From Xylanibacter rodentium (GTDB lineage Bacteria; Bacteroidota; Bacteroidia; Bacteroidales; Bacteroidaceae), in the NCBI RefSeq assembly GCF_013166575.1, contig NZ_JABKKE010000007.1, forward strand, positions 1 through 64,000: a stretch of DNA of 64,000 nt, in the 5' to 3' direction. A model generated the notes under the pieces. The model was not told where the DNA came from, did not search any database, and saw only the letters and a program-made list of their open reading frames with translations. This document shows, in pieces, positions 7,389 to 16,764 of the stretch. The translations under genes were made by a program, and so were the position numbers. How positions within the stretch are numbered: the first letter of the stretch is position 1; every line of letters starts with the position of its first letter.

Positions 7389-10300
7389 ATGGAACATTTA
7401 AACAGATTAAGAAAAGTCGCTCTGACCATGCTTTATGTCATGACCGGACTTGCGACAATGGCACAGACAGCCAGTCTGAAACTTCACTACACATTCGACA
7501 ACGTCTCCGGAAAACAGGTACCCGATGTCTCCGGCAACTCGACTGCGGCCGAACTTAAGAACGAAGCAAAGGTATTCAAGATGGGCAAATACCATGCACT
7601 TGACCTTGGCAACAATACCGGCTATCTTGATATGGGTAAATCGGCCGGCGAAATAGTCAGTGCGTTGACCGATTTCAGTGTTTCGGCCTATTACTATGTT
7701 GACCCCAAGGCCTCATTGGACGGTGCCGGACGTTTCCTTTGGGCATTCTCGGCACTGCAAGCCAACACACAGACTGACGGACCGTACATGGCCTATCGCC
7801 TCAACGCGCAGCGATTTGCCACATCGACAGGCGGTTGGGGCAGTGAAGTAGGCATGGAGAAAGGGACCCAGGCCGACAAAGGCAAATGGTCTCACGTACT
7901 CTACCGACAAACGGGACAAACGGGAGAACTGTACATAAACGGGAAACTTGTACAACGCATCACAACGATGCCCGTACTCAACAATACGTTCACCTCAGCT
8001 CCGGCATACTGCTGGATAGGCCGTGCACCGTTCAGTGCCGACAATTATCTTACCGGAACTCTCGTCACCGACTTCCGAGTTTACGATGCTGCTGTGACAG
8101 ACGACGAAGTGACCCAACTGGCCTCACTCACAGCCGACTTGGAACACGAATACAAATATGGCGAACCCGGAGATTTCACACTGCTTAAGAAACTCACCCA
8201 AGAGTGTGAGAACTTCATTACCGGGGCTGGCGGAAACTATCTGCAAAATGCCATCGACGAACTGCAGGACGAGATTACAATATGCAAGGCACTGATAGCT
8301 TCTGCCATCGTATCGCAAACAGTCATCGACGAACATATGGAAATATTGCAAGCTGCACTCGACAATGCAAAAAACACAGAAGGTATTGTGTTGGGCAACG
8401 CTACATCGTTTGTGCCGGAAGGCCATGGTTTCGTCCATCCCGGAGGACTGCACACACAGGCCGATTTCGAGCGTGTGAAGAAAATGTTGGCTGATGGCGA
8501 TCCTACCATAACGGCAGCAATGAAACTGCTACGAACCAACGAGTACTCACAGGCCGGTGTGGCCACATGGCCCGTGGAGACCATCATACGTGGCGGTGGC
8601 AGTGGACAGAACTACATCAACGCCTGCCGTGGCGCGGCCATGGCCTATCAGAACGCGCTACGATGGAAGATAGACGGAACGAAAGACAACGCCGACGGTG
8701 CCGTACGGATTCTCATGGCATGGGCAAGAGGAAACAAATATGTCAGCGGAGACACCAACATGTCGCTGGCAGCCGGACTGACCGGATATCAGTTTGCCCA
8801 GGCTGCCGAGCTTATGCGTGACTACGAAGGATGGAACCGTGATGAGTTTGAGGAATTCAAACGCTACATGCTCAAGACATGGTATCCCGTAGCTTGCGAT
8901 TTCCTCAGACGTCGCCACGACACATGGGCCAACAGGGCAAACGCGAACAAGGGCGAACGCCCCGGACACTATTGGTCAAACTGGGGTCTGTGCAATGCGC
9001 TCTGTCTGATGAACATCGGTATTCTTTGCGATGACGTACATATATACAATCAGGGAATATCCTTCTATAAATACGACCATGTGGGAACATTCGTTTCCGA
9101 CAGGACAAATCAAGGCGTGATACTGAATGACGGATGCAATGAATTCATAGGAAATCTTGTACCCGTGGTACATGCCGATGAACGCGGACCGTTGGGATAT
9201 CTCGGACAGATGCAGGAATCGGGACGCGACCAGGGACATGCCTTAATGGCGGCCGGACTTGCCGTTGACATCTGTCAAGTAGCATACAATCAGGGAGACG
9301 ATCTTTATGCATATATGGACGACCGCATTGCCGCAGGTCTGGAATATACCGCAGCACTCAACTACTGCGGAGTGGCCGGCAACAGTCTGCCCTGGACCAA
9401 CTACAACTATACAGACTGCCGCGGGTGGATGGGAGCCGGATGGCAGATGGAAGGCCCGAACGAAGGCGGTTTAGGAGGTTGGCGCCCATATTGGGACCGC
9501 GTGGTCGGATATTACGAAGGCGTGCGTGGTGTAAAGATGCAATACTCAGGCAAAGCTGCCGAAATTGTAAGGGGCGAGGCCGGAACGGATGCCGGCGGTG
9601 GCAACTACGGACAGACATCCGGAGGATTCGACCATTTAGGCTTCACCACACTGATGGATTATCGTCCTGCTATCACATCTGACATGGCTCCGGTTGTATT
9701 ATCCGGCAAGATGGTATACAACGGAGAGACACTTGAACAGACCAATCTCGGTGGACTGAAATACAACTACGTGGCAGGCAAGACAAAAGCCATACCTGCA
9801 GGCGGAACAGTAACATTGATACCTATATTGCCGGAAGGCGTTACAGACAACGGCTCATGGAAATGGGACACAGGCGAAACTACAAAGGAAATTACCATCC
9901 AAACCGACCACAGCCACATATACCGTGTACACTACACAGCAGACAACGGCGCTGAATCTACCCAGTCATTCTCCATTGCCGTAGCCGGTGATAGCAATCC
10001 GGACGTTCTCTATCCCGAAATCACCGTTGACGGAACTATCTACCAAGATACTGTAATGACCGTTCTATACGGCTCAAGCGTGATTCTATATGCCGGAAAC
10101 ACAACCGGATGGACCGATGATTACCTGTGGAGCAACGGAAAGAAAGGCAACCTTATCGTGATACCCAACATCACATCAGACCGCACGTACACCGTACAGT
10201 ATACCAATCAGGGCGGAAGCGTGACACTGAAGAACTTCACCATCAAAATCATAAGCGGCGTACAGAGTATCGTAGTTGACGGAAAAACATATAAGAACCA

Positions 10301-11084
10301 AAACAAAGTGATGGTAAATCAAGGCCAGAACGTGCAACTGTCCATCATTATGCCGGAAATACTGAGTGACGGAGAATGGAAGTGGAGTGACGGTTCTACC
10401 GGACCGGCTATAACCCTTGACAACATACAGACATCAGGCACTTATAGCGTGGTATATACCATGAAGACGGGAGAAACCCTGAATTTCGACTACGAAATAT
10501 TAGTAACAGAAAAAGAGGACCGTATGTTGGAAGTGGCGGATTACTATATAATAGACCGTGCCAGCAACAGATATCTGACAAACGTCGGTGGTTTAGGCAC
10601 ATCACCTGTATTGGCAGAAAAAGATGAGACAGCACCACTGAAACAGATATGGAACATAACCCGCTCCACAACCGCCCGGTATGACATCCTATCAAGACTC
10701 GACGGCTCTGGAATAGACAAAAGCGGAGTACTAAGAAACAGAACTTTCAAAGTATACCGACTGCAGGGAGCCGCAGGAACAATGTTCTTTGCCATACACA
10801 ACTCAGCTACAAGCGGAAATATCTACTGGACAATAGATGACAACGGAAATATTGTGTATGAAGGTGCACCGTCACTTTACGGTTATCCGTTTGAACTGGT
10901 AAAAACCACCTACTATGCCGACGGTATAGACGGAGTGAAGGAAGACGGCAAGACATCGGTTGCCGAAGTGACATACTATGACACCAACGGCACACGCATC
11001 GCACAGCCACGCAGTGGCATCAGCATCCGCAAACAACGTATGACCGACGGCACTGTCATTACGGAAAAAATCATAACCAAATAG
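7389..11084 (+). CDS. Secreted LamG / alginate-lyase-like multidomain protein
   Basis: The 1231-residue protein starts with a signal peptide ending near LATMAQ. A LamG/concanavalin-like jelly-roll domain follows (about 28-235; LKLHYTFD ... FRVYDAAVTDDE), then a helical linker. The next domain (about 335-700) resembles the alginate lyase superfamily, with HPGGLHTQADFERVKKML at its start and a helical toroid-like pattern. Three Ig-like repeats follow, each with a WKWDTGE/WSNGKKG/WKWSDGSTG core. The end has a RICIN-like segment (YYIIDRASNRYLTN) and a T9SS-like tail (YYDTNGTRI ... VITEKIITK). It probably degrades or binds an acidic polysaccharide outside the cell; the substrate cannot be read from sequence. 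There is no SusC/SusD pair next to it, so it is not a classical PUL. Confidence 0.75.
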   Translation: MEHLNRLRKVALTMLYVMTGLATMAQTASLKLHYTFDNVSGKQVPDVSGNSTAAELKNEAKVFKMGKYHALDLGNNTGYLDMGKSAGEIVSALTDFSVSAYYYVDPKASLDGAGRFLWAFSALQANTQTDGPYMAYRLNAQRFATSTGGWGSEVGMEKGTQADKGKWSHVLYRQTGQTGELYINGKLVQRITTMPVLNNTFTSAPAYCWIGRAPFSADNYLTGTLVTDFRVYDAAVTDDEVTQLASLTADLEHEYKYGEPGDFTLLKKLTQECENFITGAGGNYLQNAIDELQDEITICKALIASAIVSQTVIDEHMEILQAALDNAKNTEGIVLGNATSFVPEGHGFVHPGGLHTQADFERVKKMLADGDPTITAAMKLLRTNEYSQAGVATWPVETIIRGGGSGQNYINACRGAAMAYQNALRWKIDGTKDNADGAVRILMAWARGNKYVSGDTNMSLAAGLTGYQFAQAAELMRDYEGWNRDEFEEFKRYMLKTWYPVACDFLRRRHDTWANRANANKGERPGHYWSNWGLCNALCLMNIGILCDDVHIYNQGISFYKYDHVGTFVSDRTNQGVILNDGCNEFIGNLVPVVHADERGPLGYLGQMQESGRDQGHALMAAGLAVDICQVAYNQGDDLYAYMDDRIAAGLEYTAALNYCGVAGNSLPWTNYNYTDCRGWMGAGWQMEGPNEGGLGGWRPYWDRVVGYYEGVRGVKMQYSGKAAEIVRGEAGTDAGGGNYGQTSGGFDHLGFTTLMDYRPAITSDMAPVVLSGKMVYNGETLEQTNLGGLKYNYVAGKTKAIPAGGTVTLIPILPEGVTDNGSWKWDTGETTKEITIQTDHSHIYRVHYTADNGAESTQSFSIAVAGDSNPDVLYPEITVDGTIYQDTVMTVLYGSSVILYAGNTTGWTDDYLWSNGKKGNLIVIPNITSDRTYTVQYTNQGGSVTLKNFTIKIISGVQSIVVDGKTYKNQNKVMVNQGQNVQLSIIMPEILSDGEWKWSDGSTGPAITLDNIQTSGTYSVVYTMKTGETLNFDYEILVTEKEDRMLEVADYYIIDRASNRYLTNVGGLGTSPVLAEKDETAPLKQIWNITRSTTARYDILSRLDGSGIDKSGVLRNRTFKVYRLQGAAGTMFFAIHNSATSGNIYWTIDDNGNIVYEGAPSLYGYPFELVKTTYYADGIDGVKEDGKTSVAEVTYYDTNGTRIAQPRSGISIRKQRMTDGTVITEKIITK

Positions 11085-11124
11085 AAAAAATCCTGCGATA
11101 CAACAAAAACGAAGAATACGACAT

Positions 11125-11174
11125 AAAAGCCGGGGTGCTTCATGATATATGATGAACACCTCGGCTTTTATTTT
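11125..11174. terminator. Bidirectional terminator between alginate-lyase-like gene and pyk
   Basis: The stem AAAGCCGGGGTG / CACCTCGGCTTT with an inner TTCAT/ATGAA extension is followed by a T-rich run on both strands. It lies between two converging genes and can serve both. Confidence 0.8.
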
Positions 11175-11240
11175 ATGGTGTATGTCTTTACATGCAAATC
11201 ATAAGAATAAACAGTACGGCATACTTACAGTCTGCAACAC

Positions 11241-12677
11241 TTATTCCGGCAAATGAAACTGATAAGAACGGTCGAAGACCTCTTTTACAGTATTTATTTC
11301 CAAGAACGTAGTACTGCCTCCTGCGGCAAAACTACCACTCAGATACGCTATCTTGTCTTCCATTTTAATATATCCTTTCTGACGGAGCATACGCAACGCT
11401 GCCATAAACTGTTCCTGACGCCCTACCTGATCATGCTGTGCCACCGAAATGACGCCATAGCTCAAAGCCAACCAACGTTGCACTTTCTCCTTATAACATA
11501 CTGCCAATACCGGATTCGGACCACGGAAAGCAGCCAGATGACGAGCAGTACGACCTGTCTTGCTGTCAGTAATGATGCCTTTCACACCCAAACGCTCGGT
11601 CGCCTCTATGGCATTGTGGGCAAGAAACTCTGTTACATCACAGTTTTCAGACATGGAAATGACCAGGTCATTGTCCTTGGCACGGTCTTTTTCAGCCTGC
11701 TCGGCAATCTGGGCCATCGTTTTGACAGCCTCCACCGGATAACGGCCACTGGCCGTCTCACCGCTAAGCATGAGAGCGTCTGTACTATAATATATGGCAT
11801 TGGCAATGTCAGTGACCTCAGCACGTGTAGGCCGCGGATTACTTATCATCGTGTGAAGCATTTGTGTGGCAACAATAACCGGTTTCTTGGCACGCACACA
11901 CTTGCGTATGATGTTTCGCTGTATGCCGGGAATACACTCTATCGGTACTTCGATTCCAAGATCGCCACGAGCTATCATTATGCCATAAGAAGCCTCGATT
12001 ATCTCGTCAATGTTGTCAACTCCCTCCTGATTTTCTATCTTTGATATAATCTTGATGTCACTGCCACGTTCGTCCAGAATATCCTGCACGGCCTTGACGT
12101 CTGCGGCACTTCGCACAAAAGAATGGGCAATAAAATCAATATCTTCATCCACGGCAAGATGTATATTGCGCATATCCTTCTCTGTAAGTGACGGTAGCTC
12201 GATATGTACCCCTGGCACATTTACACTTTTGTGAGAACCGAGCACACCATCATTCTGCACCTGTGCTATCACTGCAGGACCGTTGACGCCAATAACCTTC
12301 ATATCCAGCGCACCGTCATCAAAAAGAATATGATTACCCACATGTATATCGTCGGCGAAGTTGACATAGGACAGATTCACTATATCGTGCTCAGTATCCA
12401 TCTCGGGGCGTCCGAATATCTTCACGACATCGCCGGTCTTGTAGACTATAGGCTCAGCACATCCGGTGGTACGTATCTCCGGGCCTTTGGTATCTATCAT
12501 GATCCCGATGTGATGAGAGACTGCACGTGTGTTTCTTATAATCTCACGCAGTCCGTCTGCAGAAGCATGCGCAGTGTTCATACGCACCACGTTCATTCCG
12601 GCATTAAAAAGTTGTTTGATAAAGTCAACGTCACATCGCCTGTCACTTATGGAGGCCACAATCTTAGTCTGTTTCAT
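11241..12677 (-). CDS. pyk: Pyruvate kinase
   Basis: It converts phosphoenolpyruvate and ADP to pyruvate and ATP, the last step of glycolysis. The 478-residue length is normal. Family motifs are intact: NAGMNVVRMNTAHA at the N-terminus, MIDTKGPEIRT, the metal/PEP-binding stretch with IISKIENQEG, IARGDLGIEVP, ATQMLHTMISNPRPTRAE and MLSGETASGRYPVEAV. The C-terminal regulatory domain (about 345-478) is present. I chose ATG 12677 because MKQTKIVASISDRR is the normal family start and the in-frame upstream extension crosses the promoter region. Single-gene unit. Confidence 0.96.
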   Translation of the reverse strand: MKQTKIVASISDRRCDVDFIKQLFNAGMNVVRMNTAHASADGLREIIRNTRAVSHHIGIMIDTKGPEIRTTGCAEPIVYKTGDVVKIFGRPEMDTEHDIVNLSYVNFADDIHVGNHILFDDGALDMKVIGVNGPAVIAQVQNDGVLGSHKSVNVPGVHIELPSLTEKDMRNIHLAVDEDIDFIAHSFVRSAADVKAVQDILDERGSDIKIISKIENQEGVDNIDEIIEASYGIMIARGDLGIEVPIECIPGIQRNIIRKCVRAKKPVIVATQMLHTMISNPRPTRAEVTDIANAIYYSTDALMLSGETASGRYPVEAVKTMAQIAEQAEKDRAKDNDLVISMSENCDVTEFLAHNAIEATERLGVKGIITDSKTGRTARHLAAFRGPNPVLAVCYKEKVQRWLALSYGVISVAQHDQVGRQEQFMAALRMLRQKGYIKMEDKIAYLSGSFAAGGSTTFLEINTVKEVFDRSYQFHLPE

Positions 12678-12779
12678 TGTATGTTCCCTTGAATTATTAT
12701 AATAGAAAAGAAGTGTACGGACCGGCATGCAAAATATCGTCCTGAAAAGCATCAAACCGCCCGCAGTCACTTTCGGATG

Positions 12780-12787
12780 CAAATGTA
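12780..12787 (-). promoter_or_regulatory. Candidate -7 box of pyk
   Basis: TACATTTG on the minus strand (12787 to 12780) fits TAnnTTTG and puts the transcription start near 12773, giving a leader of about 95 nt. No clear -33 box. Confidence 0.45.
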
Positions 12788-13158
12788 CAATAAAATAGTG
12801 AGATTATACACCGACATGATAAAGAAAATGGTTTTTCTTCAAAGGAAAGTTACGAAAAATACGTGTAACAATAATAAAAGAGTGACAATTATTCCAAATT
12901 AAATCAACTCCACCCCACCGTCAGCAAAGTCAACGACGCTTTTTTCTAAAGATTTATATTGGAATATCCTCTCATCATCCATCTGTTCCCATATATTGAC
13001 ACATAAAATATGATTGTCACAGTTGCATGCCATTTTTATTTGATAATATATTAATGTACGGAAAGTCAATACGGCTGTATGTTAGCTTTACACTGGCAAA
13101 TAATACGGGTTTTTATAAAAAAACTCTCAAATAATTTTCATTTAACGCTGAAAATCAG

Positions 13159-13166
13159 TATATTTG
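13159..13166 (+). promoter_or_regulatory. Candidate -7 box of the HU gene
   Basis: TATATTTG fits the consensus exactly, about 57 bp before the HU ATG. It probably drives HU and the bS22-like gene together. The -33 element is weak. Confidence 0.55.
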
Positions 13167-13222
13167 CACTCCGAATTATTAAACAAGAACAAAAATTGTA
13201 ACAATATATATACACGAAAGAG

Positions 13223-13498
13223 ATGACAAAAGCAGATATTATCAATAAGATCGTAGAGGATACCGGTCTGGCAAAAAAGGATGTAACAGCCACAGTCGAA
13301 GCTTTCATGGAAGAGATTAGAAAAAGTCTTGCCACAAACAAAGAAGATGTATTCTTGCGTGGCTTCGGAAGTTTCATAGTAAAGCATCGTGCACAAAAAA
13401 CCGCACGCAACATTTCAAAAAACACCACAATCGTTATTGATGCTCACGACTATCCCGGATTCAAGCCTGCAAAAAGTTTCATCGCAAAAATGAAATGA
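13223..13498 (+). CDS. HU/IHF family DNA-binding protein
   Basis: A 91-residue nucleoid protein that bends DNA as a dimer. The sequence starts MTKADIINKIVEDTGL and has the N-terminal helices with VEAFMEEIRKSL. It then has the beta-arm region FLRGFGSFIVKHRAQKTARN; G-F-G-S-F and the R-x-x-R-N arm are the family signature. The end FKPAKSFIAKMK is typical of HU. It is followed 43 bp later by the bS22-like small gene, an arrangement I believe is conserved in Bacteroidetes together with rng. Confidence 0.93.
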   Translation: MTKADIINKIVEDTGLAKKDVTATVEAFMEEIRKSLATNKEDVFLRGFGSFIVKHRAQKTARNISKNTTIVIDAHDYPGFKPAKSFIAKMK

Positions 13499-13541
13499 TT
13501 AACATAATATAATAATAACAATCTAATTTAAAATCTTAAGT

Positions 13542-13631
13542 ATGCCAAACGGAAAGAAAAAGAAGGGCCATAAGATGGCTACTCACAAGCGTAAGAAGAG
13601 ATTGAGAAAGAACAGACATAAGAGCAAGTAA
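13542..13631 (+). CDS. 29-residue bS22 / AURKAIP1-COX24-like basic protein
   Basis: The short frame MPNGKKKKGHKMATHKRKKR... ends in LRKNRHKSK. It is extremely basic, with 14 Lys and 4 Arg among 29 residues. The KRKKRLRKNRHKSK-type tail matches the COX24/AURKAIP1 C-terminal motif shared by small ribosome-associated proteins (bS22 in mycobacteria, AURKAIP1 in mitochondria). In Bacteroidetes such tiny proteins are often annotated as AURKAIP1/COX24-domain proteins. A ribosomal small-subunit role is inferred. It lies between HU and rng and is easy to miss because of its size. Confidence 0.85.
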   Translation: MPNGKKKKGHKMATHKRKKRLRKNRHKSK

Positions 13632-13680
13632 GAAATTACACAGCTCATAAAGATCTGTCTATTCAGAAAAGAAATGAGAG

Positions 13681-13728
13681 GAGTGTGTCAGATAAGTCCA
13701 CATGGACTTTGGCACACCCTTTCTATTT
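13681..13728 (+). terminator. Terminator or attenuator between the bS22-like gene and rng
   Basis: The stem is AAGTCCA/TGGACTT extended by GTGTGTC/GGCACAC (one G-U pair), followed by CCTTTCTATTT. It probably ends the HU-bS22-like transcript, and partial read-through into rng is possible. Confidence 0.65.
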
Positions 13729-13774
13729 AACTGAAAGTACTAATTAAAACGAGAAAACAACAGAACTGTAAGAA

Positions 13775-15349
13775 ATGACAAGCGAAGTTATTATTGATGT
13801 CCGGCCGAAAGAGATTTCGATAGCCCTGCTTGAGGATAAAAGCCTTGTTGAATATCAGAGCGAGCAACGCTCCGCATCGTTTTCAGTAGGCAACATCTAC
13901 ATAGCAAAGGTAAGAAAACTCATGCCCGGACTGAATGCATGTTTCGTTGATGTCGGATTCGAGAAAGATGCTTTCTTGCATTATCTGGACTTAGGTTCTC
14001 AATTTAACTCTTACGAAAAATATCTCAAACAGGTACAAAGCGACAAAAAGAAACTTTATCCTATATCGAAGGCATCACGTCTGCCAGACTTGAAAAAAGA
14101 CGGAAGCGTACAAACAACGCTCAAAGTCGGACAAGAAGTGATGGTGCAGATAGTAAAAGAACCGATATCGACAAAGGGACCACGTCTGACATGCGAACTC
14201 AGTTTTGCCGGCCGATATCTGGTACTGATACCATTCAATGATAAAGTATCTGTCTCTTCAAAAGTAAAAAAGAGCGAGGAAAGGGCAAGGCTGAAGCAAC
14301 TCATACAAAGCATCAAACCCAAGAACTTCGGAGTGATTGTGCGCACATCCGCAGAAGGAAAGCGCGTGGCAGAACTGGACACCGAACTGAAAGTATTGCT
14401 GAAGCGATGGGAGGACGCCATCACAAAGGTGCAGAAGACCACAGAAAGACCACAAATAATCTTCGAGGAAACGGGCAGGGCTGTAGCATTGCTGCGCGAT
14501 CTTTTCAACCCAACCTACGACGGTATCTACGTGAACAACGAAGAGATTTTCGAACAGGTGAAGGACTATGTAAAACTTATCGCCCCAGAAAAGGCGGACA
14601 TAGTGAAGCGATATACGGGACAGGTGCCCATATTCGACAACTTCAATGTCACGAAACAGATAAAGTCAGGCTTCGGAAAAACGGTAAACTACAAGCGTGG
14701 TGCTTACCTCATCATCGAACACACCGAAGCTCTTCACGTGGTTGATGTGAACAGCGGAAACCGTACCCGCTCTGAAAACGGACAAGAGGCCAACGCCTTG
14801 GAAGTGAATCTTGGAGCAGCCGATGAATTGGCACGTCAGCTCCGACTGCGTGATATGGGAGGAATCATCGTAGTAGATTTCATTGACATGAATTTGGCTG
14901 AAGACCGTCAACTGCTTTACGAGCGCATGTGCAAGAACATGCAAAAAGACAGAGCAAGACATAACATCCTACCACTGAGCAAGTTCGGGCTGATGCAGAT
15001 TACACGCCAACGAGTTCGGCCGGCAATGGATGTGAACGTGGAAGAGACCTGCCCGACATGCTTCGGACGTGGAAAGATAAAGTCAAGCATTCTGTTTACA
15101 GATCAACTTGAGAGTAAAATTGACCGCCTGGTAAACAAAATCGGCATCAAGAAATTCTATCTGCATGTCCATCCATATGTGGCTGCATACATCAATCAAG
15201 GAATTGTCTCCCTGAAACGAAAGTGGCAGATAAAATATGGATGGGGCGTTAATGTGGTTTCCTCGCAAAAAATGGCTTTCCTGCAATATGAAATATACGA
15301 CAAGGATGGTCTATTCATAGACATGAAAGAGGAAATTGAAACGAAATAA
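13775..15349 (+). CDS. rng: Ribonuclease E/G family endoribonuclease (RNase G)
   Basis: It cleaves single-stranded RNA during rRNA maturation and mRNA decay. The 524-residue length fits RNase G, with no RNase E-type C-terminal scaffold. An S1-like domain lies near residues 37-130 (VGNIYIAKV...PGLNACFVDVGFEKDAFLH). The catalytic core has VDVNSGNRT and the metal-binding MGGIIVVDFIDM. The zinc-link motif CPTCFGRG lies near residue 430. The gene stands directly after HU and the bS22-like gene on the same strand and ends in a strong hairpin terminator. Confidence 0.95.
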   Translation: MTSEVIIDVRPKEISIALLEDKSLVEYQSEQRSASFSVGNIYIAKVRKLMPGLNACFVDVGFEKDAFLHYLDLGSQFNSYEKYLKQVQSDKKKLYPISKASRLPDLKKDGSVQTTLKVGQEVMVQIVKEPISTKGPRLTCELSFAGRYLVLIPFNDKVSVSSKVKKSEERARLKQLIQSIKPKNFGVIVRTSAEGKRVAELDTELKVLLKRWEDAITKVQKTTERPQIIFEETGRAVALLRDLFNPTYDGIYVNNEEIFEQVKDYVKLIAPEKADIVKRYTGQVPIFDNFNVTKQIKSGFGKTVNYKRGAYLIIEHTEALHVVDVNSGNRTRSENGQEANALEVNLGAADELARQLRLRDMGGIIVVDFIDMNLAEDRQLLYERMCKNMQKDRARHNILPLSKFGLMQITRQRVRPAMDVNVEETCPTCFGRGKIKSSILFTDQLESKIDRLVNKIGIKKFYLHVHPYVAAYINQGIVSLKRKWQIKYGWGVNVVSSQKMAFLQYEIYDKDGLFIDMKEEIETK

Positions 15350-15390
15350 AAGAATGCGGGAATATTGAAAAATATTTCCGCATTCTTTTG
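15350..15390 (+). terminator. Terminator of rng
   Basis: AGAATGCGGGAATATT pairs with AATATTTCCGCATTCT (one mismatch) around GAAA, and TTTTG follows. It starts one base after the rng stop codon. Confidence 0.88.
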
Positions 15391-15447
15391 TATATATAAA
15401 ATATTTTTGTTTATTTTGCACATATATTATATATAATACAGAACTTG

Positions 15448-16629
15448 ATGAGCGTCTGCGAAATAATATTTTGGACATGCATGATTGTCGTATTCTATAC
15501 TTATATAGGATACGGCATATTATTATATGTTGCAGTATTGATTAAGAGAATTGCCGTTGGCAGGCGCCGTTTGGCGCCTGCCAACGGTAGCATGCTACCG
15601 GAGGTGACAATGGTGATATGCGCTTACAATGAACAGGATATGGTGGACATGAAAATGAACAACATCATGCTACTGAAATATCCCAAAGACAAACTGCATG
15701 TAATGTGGGTGACAGACGGCAGCAACGACGCCACAACGGACAAACTTTCACGCTATCCGGAAACTACTGTCATCCATCGTTCCGAACGACGCGGCAAAGC
15801 GGCAGCCATAAACAGGGCCATGCACAGTGTTACAACAGAAATAGTCATTATGACAGATGCCAACACCATGGTCAACGAAAATGCCGTAACAGAAATTGCA
15901 AGGCAGTTCGAAGACCCGAATGTGGGCTGCGTTGCCGGTGAAAAGCGCGTAATGGCACGTAACGAAGGACAAGCTGTCGCTGAAAGCGAAGGCTTGTATT
16001 GGAAATACGAAAGCACTCTGAAGCGTCTGGACGACGAGTTGTATTCGACAATGGGAGCAGCAGGAGAGCTTTGCGCTGTACGCCGCAGCCTGTATCATGA
16101 TATCGCAGAAAACACATTGCTCGACGATTTTATCATATCCATGGATATTGTAAGCCGTGGATATCGTATTGCATATGCCAGCGAGGCATACGCCATGGAA
16201 TATGGCTCGGCAGATATCCGTGAGGAATCCAAACGCAAACGAAGGATAGCAGCCGGCGGTCTGCAGAGCATTTGGATGTTGAGGAAACTTATGAACCCGC
16301 TGAAATATCCCATCGTATCTTTCCAATTCATATCCCATCGTGTATTACGATGGAGTCTGGCACCAATAGCCCTTATGGCGTTAATACCACTAAACGTAGC
16401 ACTTGTAATGTCAAAGACCGGATGTATATATACAATAATCTGGATATTGCAGATACTATTCTATGGATCAGCTGTAGCCGGATATATCCTTGAACAACTC
16501 AACCATAAGAACAAACTCCTCTATGTGCCTTATTATTTTCTATTTATGAATCTCAACGTATTCCGTGGTGTGGGTTATCTATACAGCCACAGGAAATCGG
16601 GCGTATGGGAAAAGGTCAGACGTGGATAA
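15448..16629 (+). CDS. Membrane-bound family 2 glycosyltransferase
   Basis: A processive-type GT2 of 393 residues. One N-terminal membrane helix (about 6-30) comes first. The GT-A domain follows, with MVICAYNEQDMV, the DGSNDATT motif (first Asp pair), MTDANTMVN (DxD-like) and the acceptor-site RRIAAGG region. Three or more C-terminal membrane helices (about 295-365) end the protein. The layout resembles hyaluronan/cellulose synthase-type enzymes that make an exported polysaccharide, but no partner is nearby. I used ATG 15448 rather than the TTG just before it. A GC-rich perfect hairpin lies inside the gene at 15554-15600, between the first helix and the catalytic domain. Confidence 0.82.
   Translation: MSVCEIIFWTCMIVVFYTYIGYGILLYVAVLIKRIAVGRRRLAPANGSMLPEVTMVICAYNEQDMVDMKMNNIMLLKYPKDKLHVMWVTDGSNDATTDKLSRYPETTVIHRSERRGKAAAINRAMHSVTTEIVIMTDANTMVNENAVTEIARQFEDPNVGCVAGEKRVMARNEGQAVAESEGLYWKYESTLKRLDDELYSTMGAAGELCAVRRSLYHDIAENTLLDDFIISMDIVSRGYRIAYASEAYAMEYGSADIREESKRKRRIAAGGLQSIWMLRKLMNPLKYPIVSFQFISHRVLRWSLAPIALMALIPLNVALVMSKTGCIYTIIWILQILFYGSAVAGYILEQLNHKNKLLYVPYYFLFMNLNVFRGVGYLYSHRKSGVWEKVRRG
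15554..15600. repeat. Intragenic GC-rich hairpin plus palindrome in a glycosyltransferase gene
   Basis: CCGTTGGCAGGCGCC (15554-15568) is mirrored exactly at 15573-15587 around the 4-nt loop GTTT. A second perfect palindrome, CGGTAGCATGCTACCG, follows at 15585-15600. Both lie in frame within the coding region, at codons 36-51, in a linker between the membrane helix and the GT domain. Confidence 0.85.
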
Positions 16630-16764
16630 CAGGCAAAAAACAAAATATTCATAATACCCAAAGAAAATGAAACTGAAAGGCAAATCCAACAGTTTTTTGT
16701 CCAGTCAATTAAAACACAGGTACTCAAAAAAATGATTACAAAACATTAAACACACAATATCAAC

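Larger units (their letters stand above)
12678..13222. other. Intergenic region between pyk and HU
   Basis: About 545 bp between divergent genes. It holds a -7 box for each of them (12780-12787 and 13159-13166). The middle part (12840-13140) is AT-rich with no open frame of note, no clear hairpin with T-tract and no tRNA-like fold that I can recognise. Confidence 0.5.

Noticed and set aside
11253..12044. 263-codon plus-strand frame opposite pyk
   Set aside because: Antisense shadow of pyruvate kinase with no domain signal.
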